Positions 44,918 to 54,109 of a stretch of DNA of 64,000 nucleotides are shown in pieces. The first letter of the stretch is position 1. Each line of letters begins with the position of its first letter. The translations under genes and the position numbers were made by a program. Source of the stretch: WM-3-3 sp041660045 (GTDB lineage Bacteria > Pseudomonadota > Gammaproteobacteria > Methylococcales > Methylomonadaceae); assembly GCA_041660045.1 (NCBI GenBank), contig JBAZXA010000001.1, forward strand, positions 372,001 to 436,000, given 5' to 3'. Below the pieces are notes generated by a model, which saw only the letters and a list, made by a program, of their open reading frames with translations, was not told the origin of the DNA and searched no databases.

Positions 44918-45364
44918 TTAAATACTCACTTTGAGTACCTTAACAACCATTAGGTTTGCCCCACCAATCAAATATTTTGTTTGTACCCTATTGATTAAAC
45001 CGAGTGCTAAAAATAGCGTAGATAGAGCACAGATTGCCACCCATAGATCTTTTATATCAACGGAATCGGGCAACAACCAATTTGCCAACCCACCCCCCAA
45101 AAACAAACCCAGTAAAGGCATAAAATACAGCAAAAAAGAAGCACCCAACAAGACACTTTCATCGACAGCCACTAACACTTCATCACCGGCTTTAAGCTCA
45201 AAAGCGCTACTTGCAACAACTGGTTTTTTTTTGATGATGCCACTTAAGGCAGATGTTGCACAGGTGGTTTTTTGCTGGCAACCACCACAACCTGAATTTT
45301 GTGCCGCTTGCACCCATACTTGCCCATTTTCAACTTTTGCCACCACCGCCACTTCTTCAATCAC
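44918..45364 (-). CDS. rseC: RseC/MucC family protein (SoxR-reducing system protein)
   Basis: Inner-membrane protein of 148 residues. The N-terminal part carries the Cys cluster NSGCGGCQQKTTCATSAL, a possible iron-sulfur or redox site. Two membrane spans follow (about 80-100 and 108-128) with FLLYFMPLLGLFLGG. Family members accompany Rnf/Rsx complexes and reduce SoxR, or tune sigma-E signalling. The frame extends to a TTG at 45391, but the family start MIEEVAVV corresponds to GTG at 45364. It is not beside rpoE or mucD here. Confidence 0.85.
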   Translation of the reverse strand: MIEEVAVVAKVENGQVWVQAAQNSGCGGCQQKTTCATSALSGIIKKKPVVASSAFELKAGDEVLVAVDESVLLGASFLLYFMPLLGLFLGGGLANWLLPDSVDIKDLWVAICALSTLFLALGLINRVQTKYLIGGANLMVVKVLKVSI

Positions 45365-45532
45365 AACACCACCCAATGTGAAAATACACAATAAATTAAC
45401 AATAAACCATCAGACAAGTATGTTCAAGCAAGAAGTATTAAACAACGCATTTTGTGTCTATCAATAATTATATGTTCACGTTTTTAGTAACAGGCAGTAA
45501 AATCAAACAAATTTAGCCATTACTGACCCTCT

Positions 45533-45976
45533 ATGCCAAAACCAGTCACCCCCCTTCTAGCTGCTGACATTTTAATTGAGCTGATTGATTTACCAGGACG
45601 ACCATTTGTGCTTATAGAACGCGCTTACCCCCCCTATGGCTGGGCTGTGCCAGGCGGCTTTGTTGATATTGGTGAAACGGTAGAGCATGCCGCCATAAGG
45701 GAAGCAAAAGAAGAAACCAGTTTAGAGGTAACCCTATCCGCTTTGCTTGGGCTTTATTCTAAACCTGAACGCGACCCACGCAACCATACCGTCACTGCCG
45801 TTTATATCGCACACGCACACGGCATGCCGCAAGCAGCCGATGATGCCAAGCTCTGTGGTATATTTAATTTTGATAACTTACCTGATCCATTGGCATTCGA
45901 CCACAGTTTAGTCTTAGCCGACTTCCAAGCTTATCTTTCATCCGATCGCCGCATAGTCACTCCTATTAGGGTTTAA
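45533..45976 (+). CDS. NUDIX hydrolase
   Basis: Hydrolase of nucleoside diphosphates linked to another moiety, 147 residues. The full NUDIX box is visible, starting GGFVDIGETVEHAAI and ending REAKEETSL (about 41-63), with both Glu residues of REXXEE. The N-terminal strand LLAADILIELI and YPPYGWAVPGG fit the ADP-ribose/ADP-sugar pyrophosphatase subgroup. Substrate not determinable. The start ATG is single and clear; the gene stands alone. Confidence 0.9.
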   Translation: MPKPVTPLLAADILIELIDLPGRPFVLIERAYPPYGWAVPGGFVDIGETVEHAAIREAKEETSLEVTLSALLGLYSKPERDPRNHTVTAVYIAHAHGMPQAADDAKLCGIFNFDNLPDPLAFDHSLVLADFQAYLSSDRRIVTPIRV

Positions 45977-46038
45977 GCCTTTAGCAAAAACCACGCTATT
46001 TTGTTTTCCAGTGAGTAAAACACCAATAACTCAAGTCT

Positions 46039-47283
46039 ATGAGACCTATCAAGCAAAAAAACCATATATCTAAACAGTTCAATTCATTTCGCCTAGGCCT
46101 AATTCCTATCGCCGGACTGCTATGGCAATTATATGCTTGCTCTTTAACACCGCCTGAAGTATCGGATCAAGAACAAACGGCCAAAGTCACAGAATTTACC
46201 GCACAAGGGGGTTATCAAAGCCGTCAATTCCATGCCCTGAAAACCTCACACGACACTTGGCATTTAGACAATATAACTGTTGACATCAGCTTGACAACAC
46301 CAGATAGCCCAGGTGTTTTCCCTACCATTATTTATTTTCCAGGTCTGGGTGAAAGCGTTGATGCAGGTGAATTATGGCGACAAGTTTGGGCGCATGCGGG
46401 TTACGCAGTAATTTCCTTACAGTTGGCCGAACTTCGTGTAGCCACTAGAGATTTAGAACAAGTTAACCGCGAAGAACTAGAAAAATCAGAACAAAAACAA
46501 GAACTGCTGGATCGTGTACGTGCCTTAAGACAAAGTGACTTACACTATATCGGACGAGAAAAGTTTTCAACCCCAGCCCTAAACAAACGTTTACAACAAA
46601 TAGCTGTAGCCCTTGCAGAGCTTAAGCAACGGACGCTCACAAAAACCAGCCCGTACGCAATTGCGGATTTATCCCGTTTAAGCTTTGCTGGTTACGACCT
46701 CGGCTCCCAAACAACTGCCGCGATTATGGGTGAGCACATCGGATTTGAACCACCAAAATTTGCTGGTTTAAAGCCAGCAGCGGCCATAATTATCAGTCCA
46801 TTTGTCGATTTATCGGAAGGTGATGACCCCAAGCGCTTTAAAAATATTAAGCAACCTATACTTTTAGTGGCTAGCAAAACGGATGAAGACCCTTATGGTA
46901 TTAGTTCACCAACTGTCAGGCTAGCATTTTGGCAGTATTTATCGGGTGGCAACCAATATCTGTTACTGCTAAAATCTGCCAACCATCGATTACTGGCTGG
47001 TGCAAACCTCAACAAGGCGCAAAATAAGACTAAAGCCGATAACGATATTGACGAGGAAGACTTTAAAATTACCCCTGGTTTTTTTGATAACTTAGTCGGT
47101 GGCAACCAGCCCCCACCGACACGACCAAACCGACAAAATGACTACAAACAAATAGCCACCATACAATGTGTTAGCCTCGCTTTTTTAGACGCTATCATCA
47201 AATCTGATGAGGTTGCCAAACGCTGGCTTAAGGAAGGCGCAACCCAATGGGTAGGTAGATCCGGTGCATTAAAAGAAAAATAA
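46039..47283 (+). CDS. Putative exported alpha/beta hydrolase with Asp at the nucleophile elbow
   Basis: Predicted exported protein of 414 residues. A basic N-terminus and hydrophobic stretch end at LYAC, a possible but imperfect lipobox. The fold looks like a dienelactone/PAF-acetylhydrolase-type alpha/beta hydrolase: IIYFPGLGESVDAGELW (oxyanion loop), LSFAGYDLGSQTTAAI (elbow, with Asp where Ser is usual), VASKTDEDPYG (acid) and KSANHRLL (His). A charged helical insertion (about 130-215) separates the first strands from the elbow. Substrate unknown; it has its own ribosome-binding context and no partner gene. Confidence 0.7.
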   Translation: MRPIKQKNHISKQFNSFRLGLIPIAGLLWQLYACSLTPPEVSDQEQTAKVTEFTAQGGYQSRQFHALKTSHDTWHLDNITVDISLTTPDSPGVFPTIIYFPGLGESVDAGELWRQVWAHAGYAVISLQLAELRVATRDLEQVNREELEKSEQKQELLDRVRALRQSDLHYIGREKFSTPALNKRLQQIAVALAELKQRTLTKTSPYAIADLSRLSFAGYDLGSQTTAAIMGEHIGFEPPKFAGLKPAAAIIISPFVDLSEGDDPKRFKNIKQPILLVASKTDEDPYGISSPTVRLAFWQYLSGGNQYLLLLKSANHRLLAGANLNKAQNKTKADNDIDEEDFKITPGFFDNLVGGNQPPPTRPNRQNDYKQIATIQCVSLAFLDAIIKSDEVAKRWLKEGATQWVGRSGALKEK

Positions 47284-47803
47284 TGCCTATAACAGTGGTT
47301 AATAAGAACACCGAGTCTGCCTCATCTACGTTAAAGGCCAACTAACCCATCTTTTTAGCTACGGATTTAACGCCTAAGCCTGTCAACGTATCAAGCCACC
47401 TAGTTTCATCCACCACCTAAAAAAATTAACTGCCTTATTTAAAAAGCAAATTGCCCATGGCGAGCCAAAAAGAATATCCAGAAGTTATTAACCTCATCTA
47501 GAATACTTTCTATATTACGGATATTTTACAGTAACTTCCCCTTGCTTAAGTATAAATCAGCTAATCTTGATGGCTTTAAAATTACCTAATAAGTTGTATA
47601 AACTTGTCCCATTAGCTGATTATTTTTACTAATTTAATCAAAACGCTAAAATAAGCATAAGGCATTTACCGCATAAATTTAATACAACTTTAAGAATATG
47701 GGGTAAAATCAAAACTGATCCTGTTGATTAGACTATTTGGTGTTTTTACCAACCCATTGAACGACAAGTAGGAAGAATTCTTGCTCCTGAGGGGGGGAAG
47801 GTA
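47284..47803. other. 520-bp intergenic region with a perfect 10-bp inverted repeat
   Basis: No convincing gene. atcagctaat (47556-47565) and attagctgat (47611-47620) are perfect reverse complements. They enclose a smaller stem aagtt-gtata-aactt (47591-47605). On the plus strand the outer arm runs into TATTTTTACT, so the structure could terminate the hydrolase transcript or serve as an operator for the kinase gene downstream. A strong GGGGGGGAAGG ribosome-binding stretch lies just before the kinase ATG. Confidence 0.45.
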
Positions 47804-50569
47804 ATGTGTAAAAAATACAATTATTCACGCAATAATCTGCGATGGTGGATAAGAAGGGGTAAATCAACTAATAAATTTGTAACTACACGACACAGCATAG
47901 ACAAACCTGCACTTAAACATTATCCGCCTGCCGCGAGCGCAATTCTTTGTTATCAGGTTAACCCGGAAAGCGGTATAGCTTTGGTTTCAGCAAGCCCTAG
48001 CTTTGAAAGTTTAACTGGGCTTAACCCGGTTTGCTTAAACAGCAATTTTAGCCTGTTTTATAATCATCTCCATCCAGAAGATAAGGTGCGGGTTCAAAGC
48101 GCAATTTCCCAATCAACAACTGTCTTTAAACCCTGGCAAATGGTATTTCGCTATTGCCATCCTATACTGGGTGTTCGAAGCTTTGAAGGCCATTTTATAC
48201 CCCAAACTGGCGCTGATGGCAATTTGCTATACCATGGTTACATGATGGATTTATCAGGACTCAATCAAACGCTTGCTTATCAAGAACAGCTAGATCACTT
48301 GTTAAAGCTCGCTTTTAATTCAGCCCCCGCTCTTATTTCGTATTTAGATACCGACTTCAACTATAAGCTAGTCAATAAAGCCTATGAAATATGGTTCCAT
48401 AAAGACTCAAAACAAATTATAGGCCACAATGTTAGGGTTGTAGTTGGTGAATCGGTTTGGCATTCTGTAAAACCTCATCTTGAAAGCGCGCTTTCAGGAG
48501 AAATTAGTACTTTTGACCAAGAATTGCTGGATAATCAGGCAATTCCACGTTGGGTACAGGTAACGTTGATACCGGATATTGATTACACTGGAAAAGTTGA
48601 AGGTATCATAGCCCATATTGTTAATATTAATGAAAGAATACAAGACCGGCAAAAAATTGCCTTATTAAATAAATCCTTGCAAAATCGCTTAGAAGAGATG
48701 CAAGCGATCTTTGATACTACGCCTATAGGCATGTTGATTTCTTTTGAAGCAGGAGCAAAGCAAGTATTTGGCAATTCAGTTATCAGGCAAATGCTAGGCG
48801 TTTCAGAGCAACAAATCGCAAACAACGAGCAAAAACCGACGCAGCAATACCAAATCTTCCATAATGGCCCTGAATTACCCGTTAGCCTTGCACCGCTACA
48901 GGAAGCACTCAAAGGCAATAAAGTCAACAACCAACAGTTAGATATACAGCGTGTAGACGGTCAAACCGTCTCTGTACTCAGTAACGCTGTGCCATTAATT
49001 AATGAGGACAACGTTGTACGGGGCGCGGTCGGGACATTTTTGGATGTTACCGAACTCAAACAAACCGAGCTGGCATTACGAGGTAGCGAAGAACGTTTGC
49101 GCTTAGCTATTAAAGCCGGTGCTTTTGGCATATTTGATCACAATCTGGTGACTGGTGCCATACAATGGGATACAAAACTTCGCGAAATTTGGGGGTTAAC
49201 AGAAAATGAGCCCATCACCTTAAGCACTTTTATGGCTGGCTTACACCCAGACGATTATCCGGCTGTTAAGGCTGCAATTAATCAATCACTCAATGCAAAA
49301 AATAGTAAGGATTACTATACCGAATATCGGATTATCCGGCCTATAGACAAAAAAACAGTGACTGTGGCTGCTTTTGGTACTGTAACTTTTGACCACACCC
49401 GGCCTATCCGCATCATCGGATTTATTCAAGATATCAGTGAACGTAAACTAGCTGAGATACAGTTACAGGAAACAGAAGCACGCCTTACACTTACCTTGGA
49501 AGCATTAAGCGCCGGTTATTGGGATTGGGACTTAAAAACCAATGAGGTCTATTTTTCCAAAGTCTGGAAAATGCAGCTAGGCTTTGAAGACGATGAACTG
49601 CCTAACCAATATTGCGAATTGGAAAATCGATTGCATCCCGATGATTTAGGTTATTTCTTAGATACCGTTGAAAACCACTTAAATAACCATAGTCCGCAGT
49701 TTGAATTAGAATTCCGTTTATTACATAAAGATGGCAGCTATCGTTGGATACACAGCCGAGCTGCTTTGTTACGGGATGCCAGCAACCTCCCTCTGCGCAT
49801 GCTAGGTATCCATTTAGATATTACTGAGTTTAAGAAGCTTAATGAATTAGAGCTACAACGCAAACAAGTTGAAGAATCATTTCGAATATCGGTAGCTAGC
49901 CAAACGGCGGCCGCCATTGCCCACGAATTAAACCAGCCACTAATGGCGATTTCGCATTTTGCCGATGCCGCAAAAGATATGTTGCATAACAGTGACATCA
50001 ATGTCACTAAGCTCAGCCGAGTTTTAGAAAGCTGTTCCCAACAGGCGCTACGCGCTGGTCAAGTGATGCGTGAATTATTAGAAGTGTTACATAAAGTTGA
50101 AATTAAAATTGAGGCGTTAGCCATTAATAAAATAATAACAGCGACCCTTAATTTTATGCAATTTAGCGATCAGCAGCCCAAACCAAAGATTAATCTAATG
50201 TTTGATCCCCTTCTCCCAAAAGTAGCCGCTAATGCGCTGCATATCCAAAAAATTATACTGATACTCTTACAAAACAGCTTAGATGCCCTACAACAAAAGG
50301 AAAACAATAGCATAACGATACGCACAGGCTATTATCGTCCTGATCCTAAAATGGCACAAATTAGTGTAACAGATAGTGGCCCTGGCGTCACTGAGCCTAG
50401 TCTCTTGAAAAAAATGTTTCTGCCATTTTATTCCACAAAATCTACAGGATTAGGTATGGGACTTGCGATCAGCCGAGCTTTAGTTGAAACACATGGCGGT
50501 AAAATGTGGGCTGAACAAAACGCTAATGAGGGCTTAAGCATACACTTTACCCTGCCTTTTATAGTATGA
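47804..50569 (+). CDS. Multi-PAS sensor histidine kinase (FixL/DctB-type transmitter)
   Basis: Cytoplasmic sensor kinase of 921 residues with no membrane span. About five PAS domains run from residue 45 to 680; two show the PAS_3 pattern (WDTKLREIWGL...LHPDDY and WDWDLKTNEVYFSKVW...LHPDDL). The H-box is AAIAHELNQPLMAISHF (His near 705). The ATPase part has LQNSLDAL, DSGPGVT and GLGMGLAISRALVE. The HELNQPL box groups it with FixL-like kinases, but no haem-binding PAS could be confirmed. It overlaps the FixJ-like regulator by 4 bases, so that is its cognate partner. Confidence 0.92.
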   Translation: MCKKYNYSRNNLRWWIRRGKSTNKFVTTRHSIDKPALKHYPPAASAILCYQVNPESGIALVSASPSFESLTGLNPVCLNSNFSLFYNHLHPEDKVRVQSAISQSTTVFKPWQMVFRYCHPILGVRSFEGHFIPQTGADGNLLYHGYMMDLSGLNQTLAYQEQLDHLLKLAFNSAPALISYLDTDFNYKLVNKAYEIWFHKDSKQIIGHNVRVVVGESVWHSVKPHLESALSGEISTFDQELLDNQAIPRWVQVTLIPDIDYTGKVEGIIAHIVNINERIQDRQKIALLNKSLQNRLEEMQAIFDTTPIGMLISFEAGAKQVFGNSVIRQMLGVSEQQIANNEQKPTQQYQIFHNGPELPVSLAPLQEALKGNKVNNQQLDIQRVDGQTVSVLSNAVPLINEDNVVRGAVGTFLDVTELKQTELALRGSEERLRLAIKAGAFGIFDHNLVTGAIQWDTKLREIWGLTENEPITLSTFMAGLHPDDYPAVKAAINQSLNAKNSKDYYTEYRIIRPIDKKTVTVAAFGTVTFDHTRPIRIIGFIQDISERKLAEIQLQETEARLTLTLEALSAGYWDWDLKTNEVYFSKVWKMQLGFEDDELPNQYCELENRLHPDDLGYFLDTVENHLNNHSPQFELEFRLLHKDGSYRWIHSRAALLRDASNLPLRMLGIHLDITEFKKLNELELQRKQVEESFRISVASQTAAAIAHELNQPLMAISHFADAAKDMLHNSDINVTKLSRVLESCSQQALRAGQVMRELLEVLHKVEIKIEALAINKIITATLNFMQFSDQQPKPKINLMFDPLLPKVAANALHIQKIILILLQNSLDALQQKENNSITIRTGYYRPDPKMAQISVTDSGPGVTEPSLLKKMFLPFYSTKSTGLGMGLAISRALVETHGGKMWAEQNANEGLSIHFTLPFIV

Positions 50570-51183
50570 CCAGACGAGCTAGCATCTACATAATCGATGA
50601 TGATTTAGCTGTACGGGAAGCCCTTTGCCTAATCATCGAAAATGCTGGGTTTAATTGCCAAGCTTTTAACAGTGCAGAGGAATTTCTGAGCTTATACAAG
50701 CCTGTTGAATGGTGCTGTTTGCTCTTAGATGTCAATTTGCCTGGCATTAATGGCCACGAATTACAGGCGGAGCTCAGCCACAGAGGAATTAATTTACCCA
50801 TAATATTCCTTAGTGCCTATGCCAATATACCGATGACAGTAAGGGCAATCAAGTCAGGTGCTGCCGATTTTTTAACTAAGCCAGTACCCAGTAAATTATT
50901 GATTGAACGCATCGAGAGCATACTCTTAGACTATTCACAGCAGCAAGTACAACATACCCAAAACCTTGATTTCCGCAGCCGTATCAAAAACTTAACCTTG
51001 CGTGAAATGCAAGTTTTACCGTTGGTCATAGCAGGCCACGCGAATAAAGAAATTGCTCAAAAGCTAGGCATCAGCCATCGTACAGTGGAGACCCATAGAG
51101 CTAGAATTTTAAAAAAAACTAATACGGCCAATTTTTTGGAGTTGTCCCGTATCAGTGAGGGTTATGCATTTTTAAAGAAATGA
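50566..51183 (+). CDS. FixJ-family response regulator
   Basis: Two-domain transcription regulator of 205 residues. The receiver has the acidic pair in IIDDDLAVRE, phospho-acceptor Asp in LLLDVNLPGINGHEL, Thr/Ser in FLSAYAN and Lys in FLTKPVPS. The C-terminal LuxR/GerE HTH contains LTLREMQVLPLVIAGHANKEIA and ISHRTVETHRARILKK. The ATGA overlap with the preceding kinase shows that they form one signalling pair. Targets unknown. Confidence 0.95.
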   Translation: MTRRASIYIIDDDLAVREALCLIIENAGFNCQAFNSAEEFLSLYKPVEWCCLLLDVNLPGINGHELQAELSHRGINLPIIFLSAYANIPMTVRAIKSGAADFLTKPVPSKLLIERIESILLDYSQQQVQHTQNLDFRSRIKNLTLREMQVLPLVIAGHANKEIAQKLGISHRTVETHRARILKKTNTANFLELSRISEGYAFLKK

Positions 51184-51307
51184 CTAGCAGTTTTAAAGTA
51201 GACGACTTATATTCTTAACAACAGAAAAAACATAACTTTGCTTCTAGTCTAGTTTTAAAGCTTGTCTTCAACATATAGTAATTATCAACGCTGGGTATAT
51301 ACAAAAT

Positions 51308-53593
51308 GTGCAGCCTATGATCAAGACAATGTTCAGCCATTCAATATTACAAAATCTGGCCTTAGTTGTGGACTCGGTTCCAGACGCGTTATTTATCCAC
51401 GATCATAAGGGAAACTTTATCGAAGCCAACCAAACTGCATGCGAACTTGTAGGCTATACCAAAGATAAGTTACTGAATATGAACCTACAAGAACTAGACT
51501 TGAGCCTTAATCTAAAAATAGCACAACGCAAATGGCAGCAAATTCAAACTGGAGAAAAACCAACTAATACTAGCCAATTTTGTCATAAAAACGGCACGCA
51601 ATTGCCTGTAGAAACCCATACCGGAATAATTATTGATCAGGCACAACGATTCTATATCCTTATTGCACGGAATATTGCCGATAGGCTCTATCAAGAAAAC
51701 GCTTTAAGGGAACAAATTACGTTATTAAATTCCATCTTACAGACTATTCCCGATGTTGTTTTTTTTAAAGATACCCAAGGCGTATATCAATTTTGCAATG
51801 CCGCCTGCGAACGAGTGGCCGGAATACCTACCGCAGATGTTTTGGGTAAAACAGACTATGACTTATTTCCACCGGCTATGGCGGATTATTTTGTCGCTTT
51901 TGACCACAAAGTATTAACATCAAACCAAACTAGTGTCGGTGAAGAATGGGTTGCCTTAGGCGAAAATACTGGGCAATTTTTAATGGAAACCATTAAAACG
52001 CCGTTAAATAATCAAAATGGCCAACGCATTGGCATTTTGGGTGTTGCCCGTGATGTCACTAGCAATTACAAAAGTAAAATTGTCCTTGCTGAACTTACCC
52101 AACAACTGCAAATTGCTTTGCAAATTTCCAAGATGGGTGTGTGGCAAGTCGACTTAAAACAGGATTTGGTGACAACTATTCAGGGCGGTGGCCCCATTTC
52201 TGGCCTTCCTGAAGACATCACGCCAAAAAATAAAAACCAGTTTATTAGCCTGCTACACCCCGATGACAGGCAACAAACTGAAGAAAAATTGCATAATTGT
52301 ATTGTTCTAGGTAAACCTTATAAAGCCGAATTCCGTATTATTTTACCTGACCAAAGCATACGCTGGGTATTTGCCCACGGTTTATGCCGTTATGATAGCC
52401 AAGGTTTGCCGTTGTCTATTATCGGAGTTGATTTAGACATTACAGAAAATCAAAATTTAATGGTCGAAAAACAGCGCTGGACTGATGCCTTCACGCATTG
52501 TGCACACGGCATAGTTATCGGTGATCCTAGTAGCCAGCAAATTATTACCTGCAACCCCGCTTTTGCCCAGTTACTGGGATATGATAGTCCTAAAGAAATG
52601 GAAGGTATGCCGATTTTATCCCTATACCATGAAGAGCGTAGGGCACTCATCCAAAATCATATCAATGCTGCTGACCGGGAAGGTAAAACGCGTTTTGAAT
52701 CAGTTTATCGTTGTAAGGACGATACTTGCGTAGAAGCCCAAGTTGAATTGGTAAGTGTTAAAAGTCAGGATAATAAAATTTTATATCGGGTGGCTACAGC
52801 TCAAAATATTACCGAACGCAACCGTTCACGAGCGCAATTACAACAGCTTAATGACGAATTAGAACAGCGTGTTACGGAGCGTACCGATGAATTAGCCTCA
52901 TTGAACAACTCTTTAGAGGCCTTTGTCTATTCAGTCTCCCATGATTTAAAAACCCCATTACGTGGCATTGAAGGTTACAGTCGGCTACTACAAAAATCTC
53001 ACCTTGAAAAACTGGATAAAGAAGGACAGCTATTCCTCCACAATATCTGTGAAGGCGTTAAACGCATGAACGAATTAATTGATGATTTGTTGGCTTATTC
53101 GCGCATGGGACGACGTAAGTTAGAAGATTCGCTTATCGACCTACGAAAATTGCTTGAAAAAGTGTTGGCGGAACGGGCAGAGCAAATCAATCATTTTGCT
53201 GTGCAGATTGATATCGAACTGCCTGAGATAACGCTTTATGCAGATGCCGAAGGCTTAGCCCTGATACTGCGGAACTTGATAGAAAATGCATTAAAATTTA
53301 CTAGCCAACAGCCTGAGCCTCATATAATAATCAGCGCCAAACAAGAACTACATAGCTTAACGCTTAGTATCAAAGACAATGGCATTGGATTTGATATGAA
53401 ATACAGTGAACGCATTTTTGAAATTTTTCAACGTTTGCATCGGCTTGAAGATTATCCGGGCACTGGTATAGGTTTGGCACTAGTCAAAACTGCTATGCAA
53501 CGCATGAACGGTAAGGTCTGGACAGAGAGTTCACCAGGCCAAGGGGCAACGTTTTATTTATGGTTTAATTGCCCAAATAGAGTTAATCAATAA
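51308..53593 (+). CDS. Multi-PAS histidine kinase, phytochrome-type transmitter
   Basis: Soluble kinase of 761 residues with about four PAS domains (residues 15-515). These include LVVDSVPDALFIHDHKGNFIEANQ, ILQTIPDVVFFKDTQGVYQFCN and a PAS_3 with LHPDDRQQ. A coiled coil (ELEQRVTERTDELASLNNS) leads to the H-box YSVSHDLKTPLRGIEGYSRL (His near 545). N, G1 (DNGIGF) and G2 (GTGIGLALVK) boxes follow. The transmitter is of the kind found on bacteriophytochromes, whose partners are small Rcp1-like receivers such as the next gene. Start is GTG 51308 or ATG 51317. Confidence 0.92.
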   Translation: MQPMIKTMFSHSILQNLALVVDSVPDALFIHDHKGNFIEANQTACELVGYTKDKLLNMNLQELDLSLNLKIAQRKWQQIQTGEKPTNTSQFCHKNGTQLPVETHTGIIIDQAQRFYILIARNIADRLYQENALREQITLLNSILQTIPDVVFFKDTQGVYQFCNAACERVAGIPTADVLGKTDYDLFPPAMADYFVAFDHKVLTSNQTSVGEEWVALGENTGQFLMETIKTPLNNQNGQRIGILGVARDVTSNYKSKIVLAELTQQLQIALQISKMGVWQVDLKQDLVTTIQGGGPISGLPEDITPKNKNQFISLLHPDDRQQTEEKLHNCIVLGKPYKAEFRIILPDQSIRWVFAHGLCRYDSQGLPLSIIGVDLDITENQNLMVEKQRWTDAFTHCAHGIVIGDPSSQQIITCNPAFAQLLGYDSPKEMEGMPILSLYHEERRALIQNHINAADREGKTRFESVYRCKDDTCVEAQVELVSVKSQDNKILYRVATAQNITERNRSRAQLQQLNDELEQRVTERTDELASLNNSLEAFVYSVSHDLKTPLRGIEGYSRLLQKSHLEKLDKEGQLFLHNICEGVKRMNELIDDLLAYSRMGRRKLEDSLIDLRKLLEKVLAERAEQINHFAVQIDIELPEITLYADAEGLALILRNLIENALKFTSQQPEPHIIISAKQELHSLTLSIKDNGIGFDMKYSERIFEIFQRLHRLEDYPGTGIGLALVKTAMQRMNGKVWTESSPGQGATFYLWFNCPNRVNQ

Positions 53594-53662
53594 ACATCAA
53601 GGCCCTGCCCTAAAGTTTTTAACAATTCGGCAGACAACTACAGGCGTTACCTGGAGCAACCG

Positions 53663-54109
53663 ATGATCAAAAGTTCTATAAAAACTTCACCACCTATCTT
53701 GCTCATTGAAGATAATCCGGTAGATATTGATCTAACGCTACGCGCTTTTGCTAGCCGTAAATTAAGTAACCCCGTTTTGATTGCCCGCGACGGTGAAGAA
53801 GCCCTAGAATGGATACCGCGCTGGGAGTCTGGCGAGACTAAACCTGCTGTGATCCTGCTGGATCTTAATATGCCTCGGATTGATGGCTTGACTGTTTTAC
53901 AAGCTTTAAAAAGTCACAGTGATTTAAGGGATATACCAATAGTCGTTTTAACCACTTCCAAGGAAGACAGGGACATCACAAAAGCTTACGGCTTAGGCGT
54001 TAACTCCTATATTGTTAAACCAGTCGATTTTGAAAAATTTATGGAAGTAGCACAACAAATTGAATTGTACTGGTGTGTATTCAATGAATTACCTAAAACG
54101 AATTTATGA
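53663..54109 (+). CDS. Single-domain response regulator, Rcp1-like
   Basis: Stand-alone receiver of 148 residues. It has the acidic residues in LLIEDNPVDIDLT, phospho-acceptor Asp in VILLDLNMPRIDGL, Thr in VVLTTSKED and Lys in YIVKPVDF. This form is typical of phytochrome-kinase partners. It follows the kinase gene and overlaps the large c-di-GMP gene by 4 bases, so it likely relays phosphate between kinase and downstream receivers. Confidence 0.95.
   Translation: MIKSSIKTSPPILLIEDNPVDIDLTLRAFASRKLSNPVLIARDGEEALEWIPRWESGETKPAVILLDLNMPRIDGLTVLQALKSHSDLRDIPIVVLTTSKEDRDITKAYGLGVNSYIVKPVDFEKFMEVAQQIELYWCVFNELPKTNL

Noticed and set aside
44931..45467. 178-codon open frame on the plus strand
   Set aside because: Antisense shadow of rseC, whose Cys cluster and membrane spans are the real coding signal.
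47804..50569. Oxygen-sensing FixL based on the FixL-like H-box and a FixJ-like partner near nif
   Set aside because: No PAS domain showed a convincing haem-binding His pattern by eye, and the H-box type is shared by many non-oxygen sensors; the pair is about 10 kb from the nif genes with unrelated genes between.
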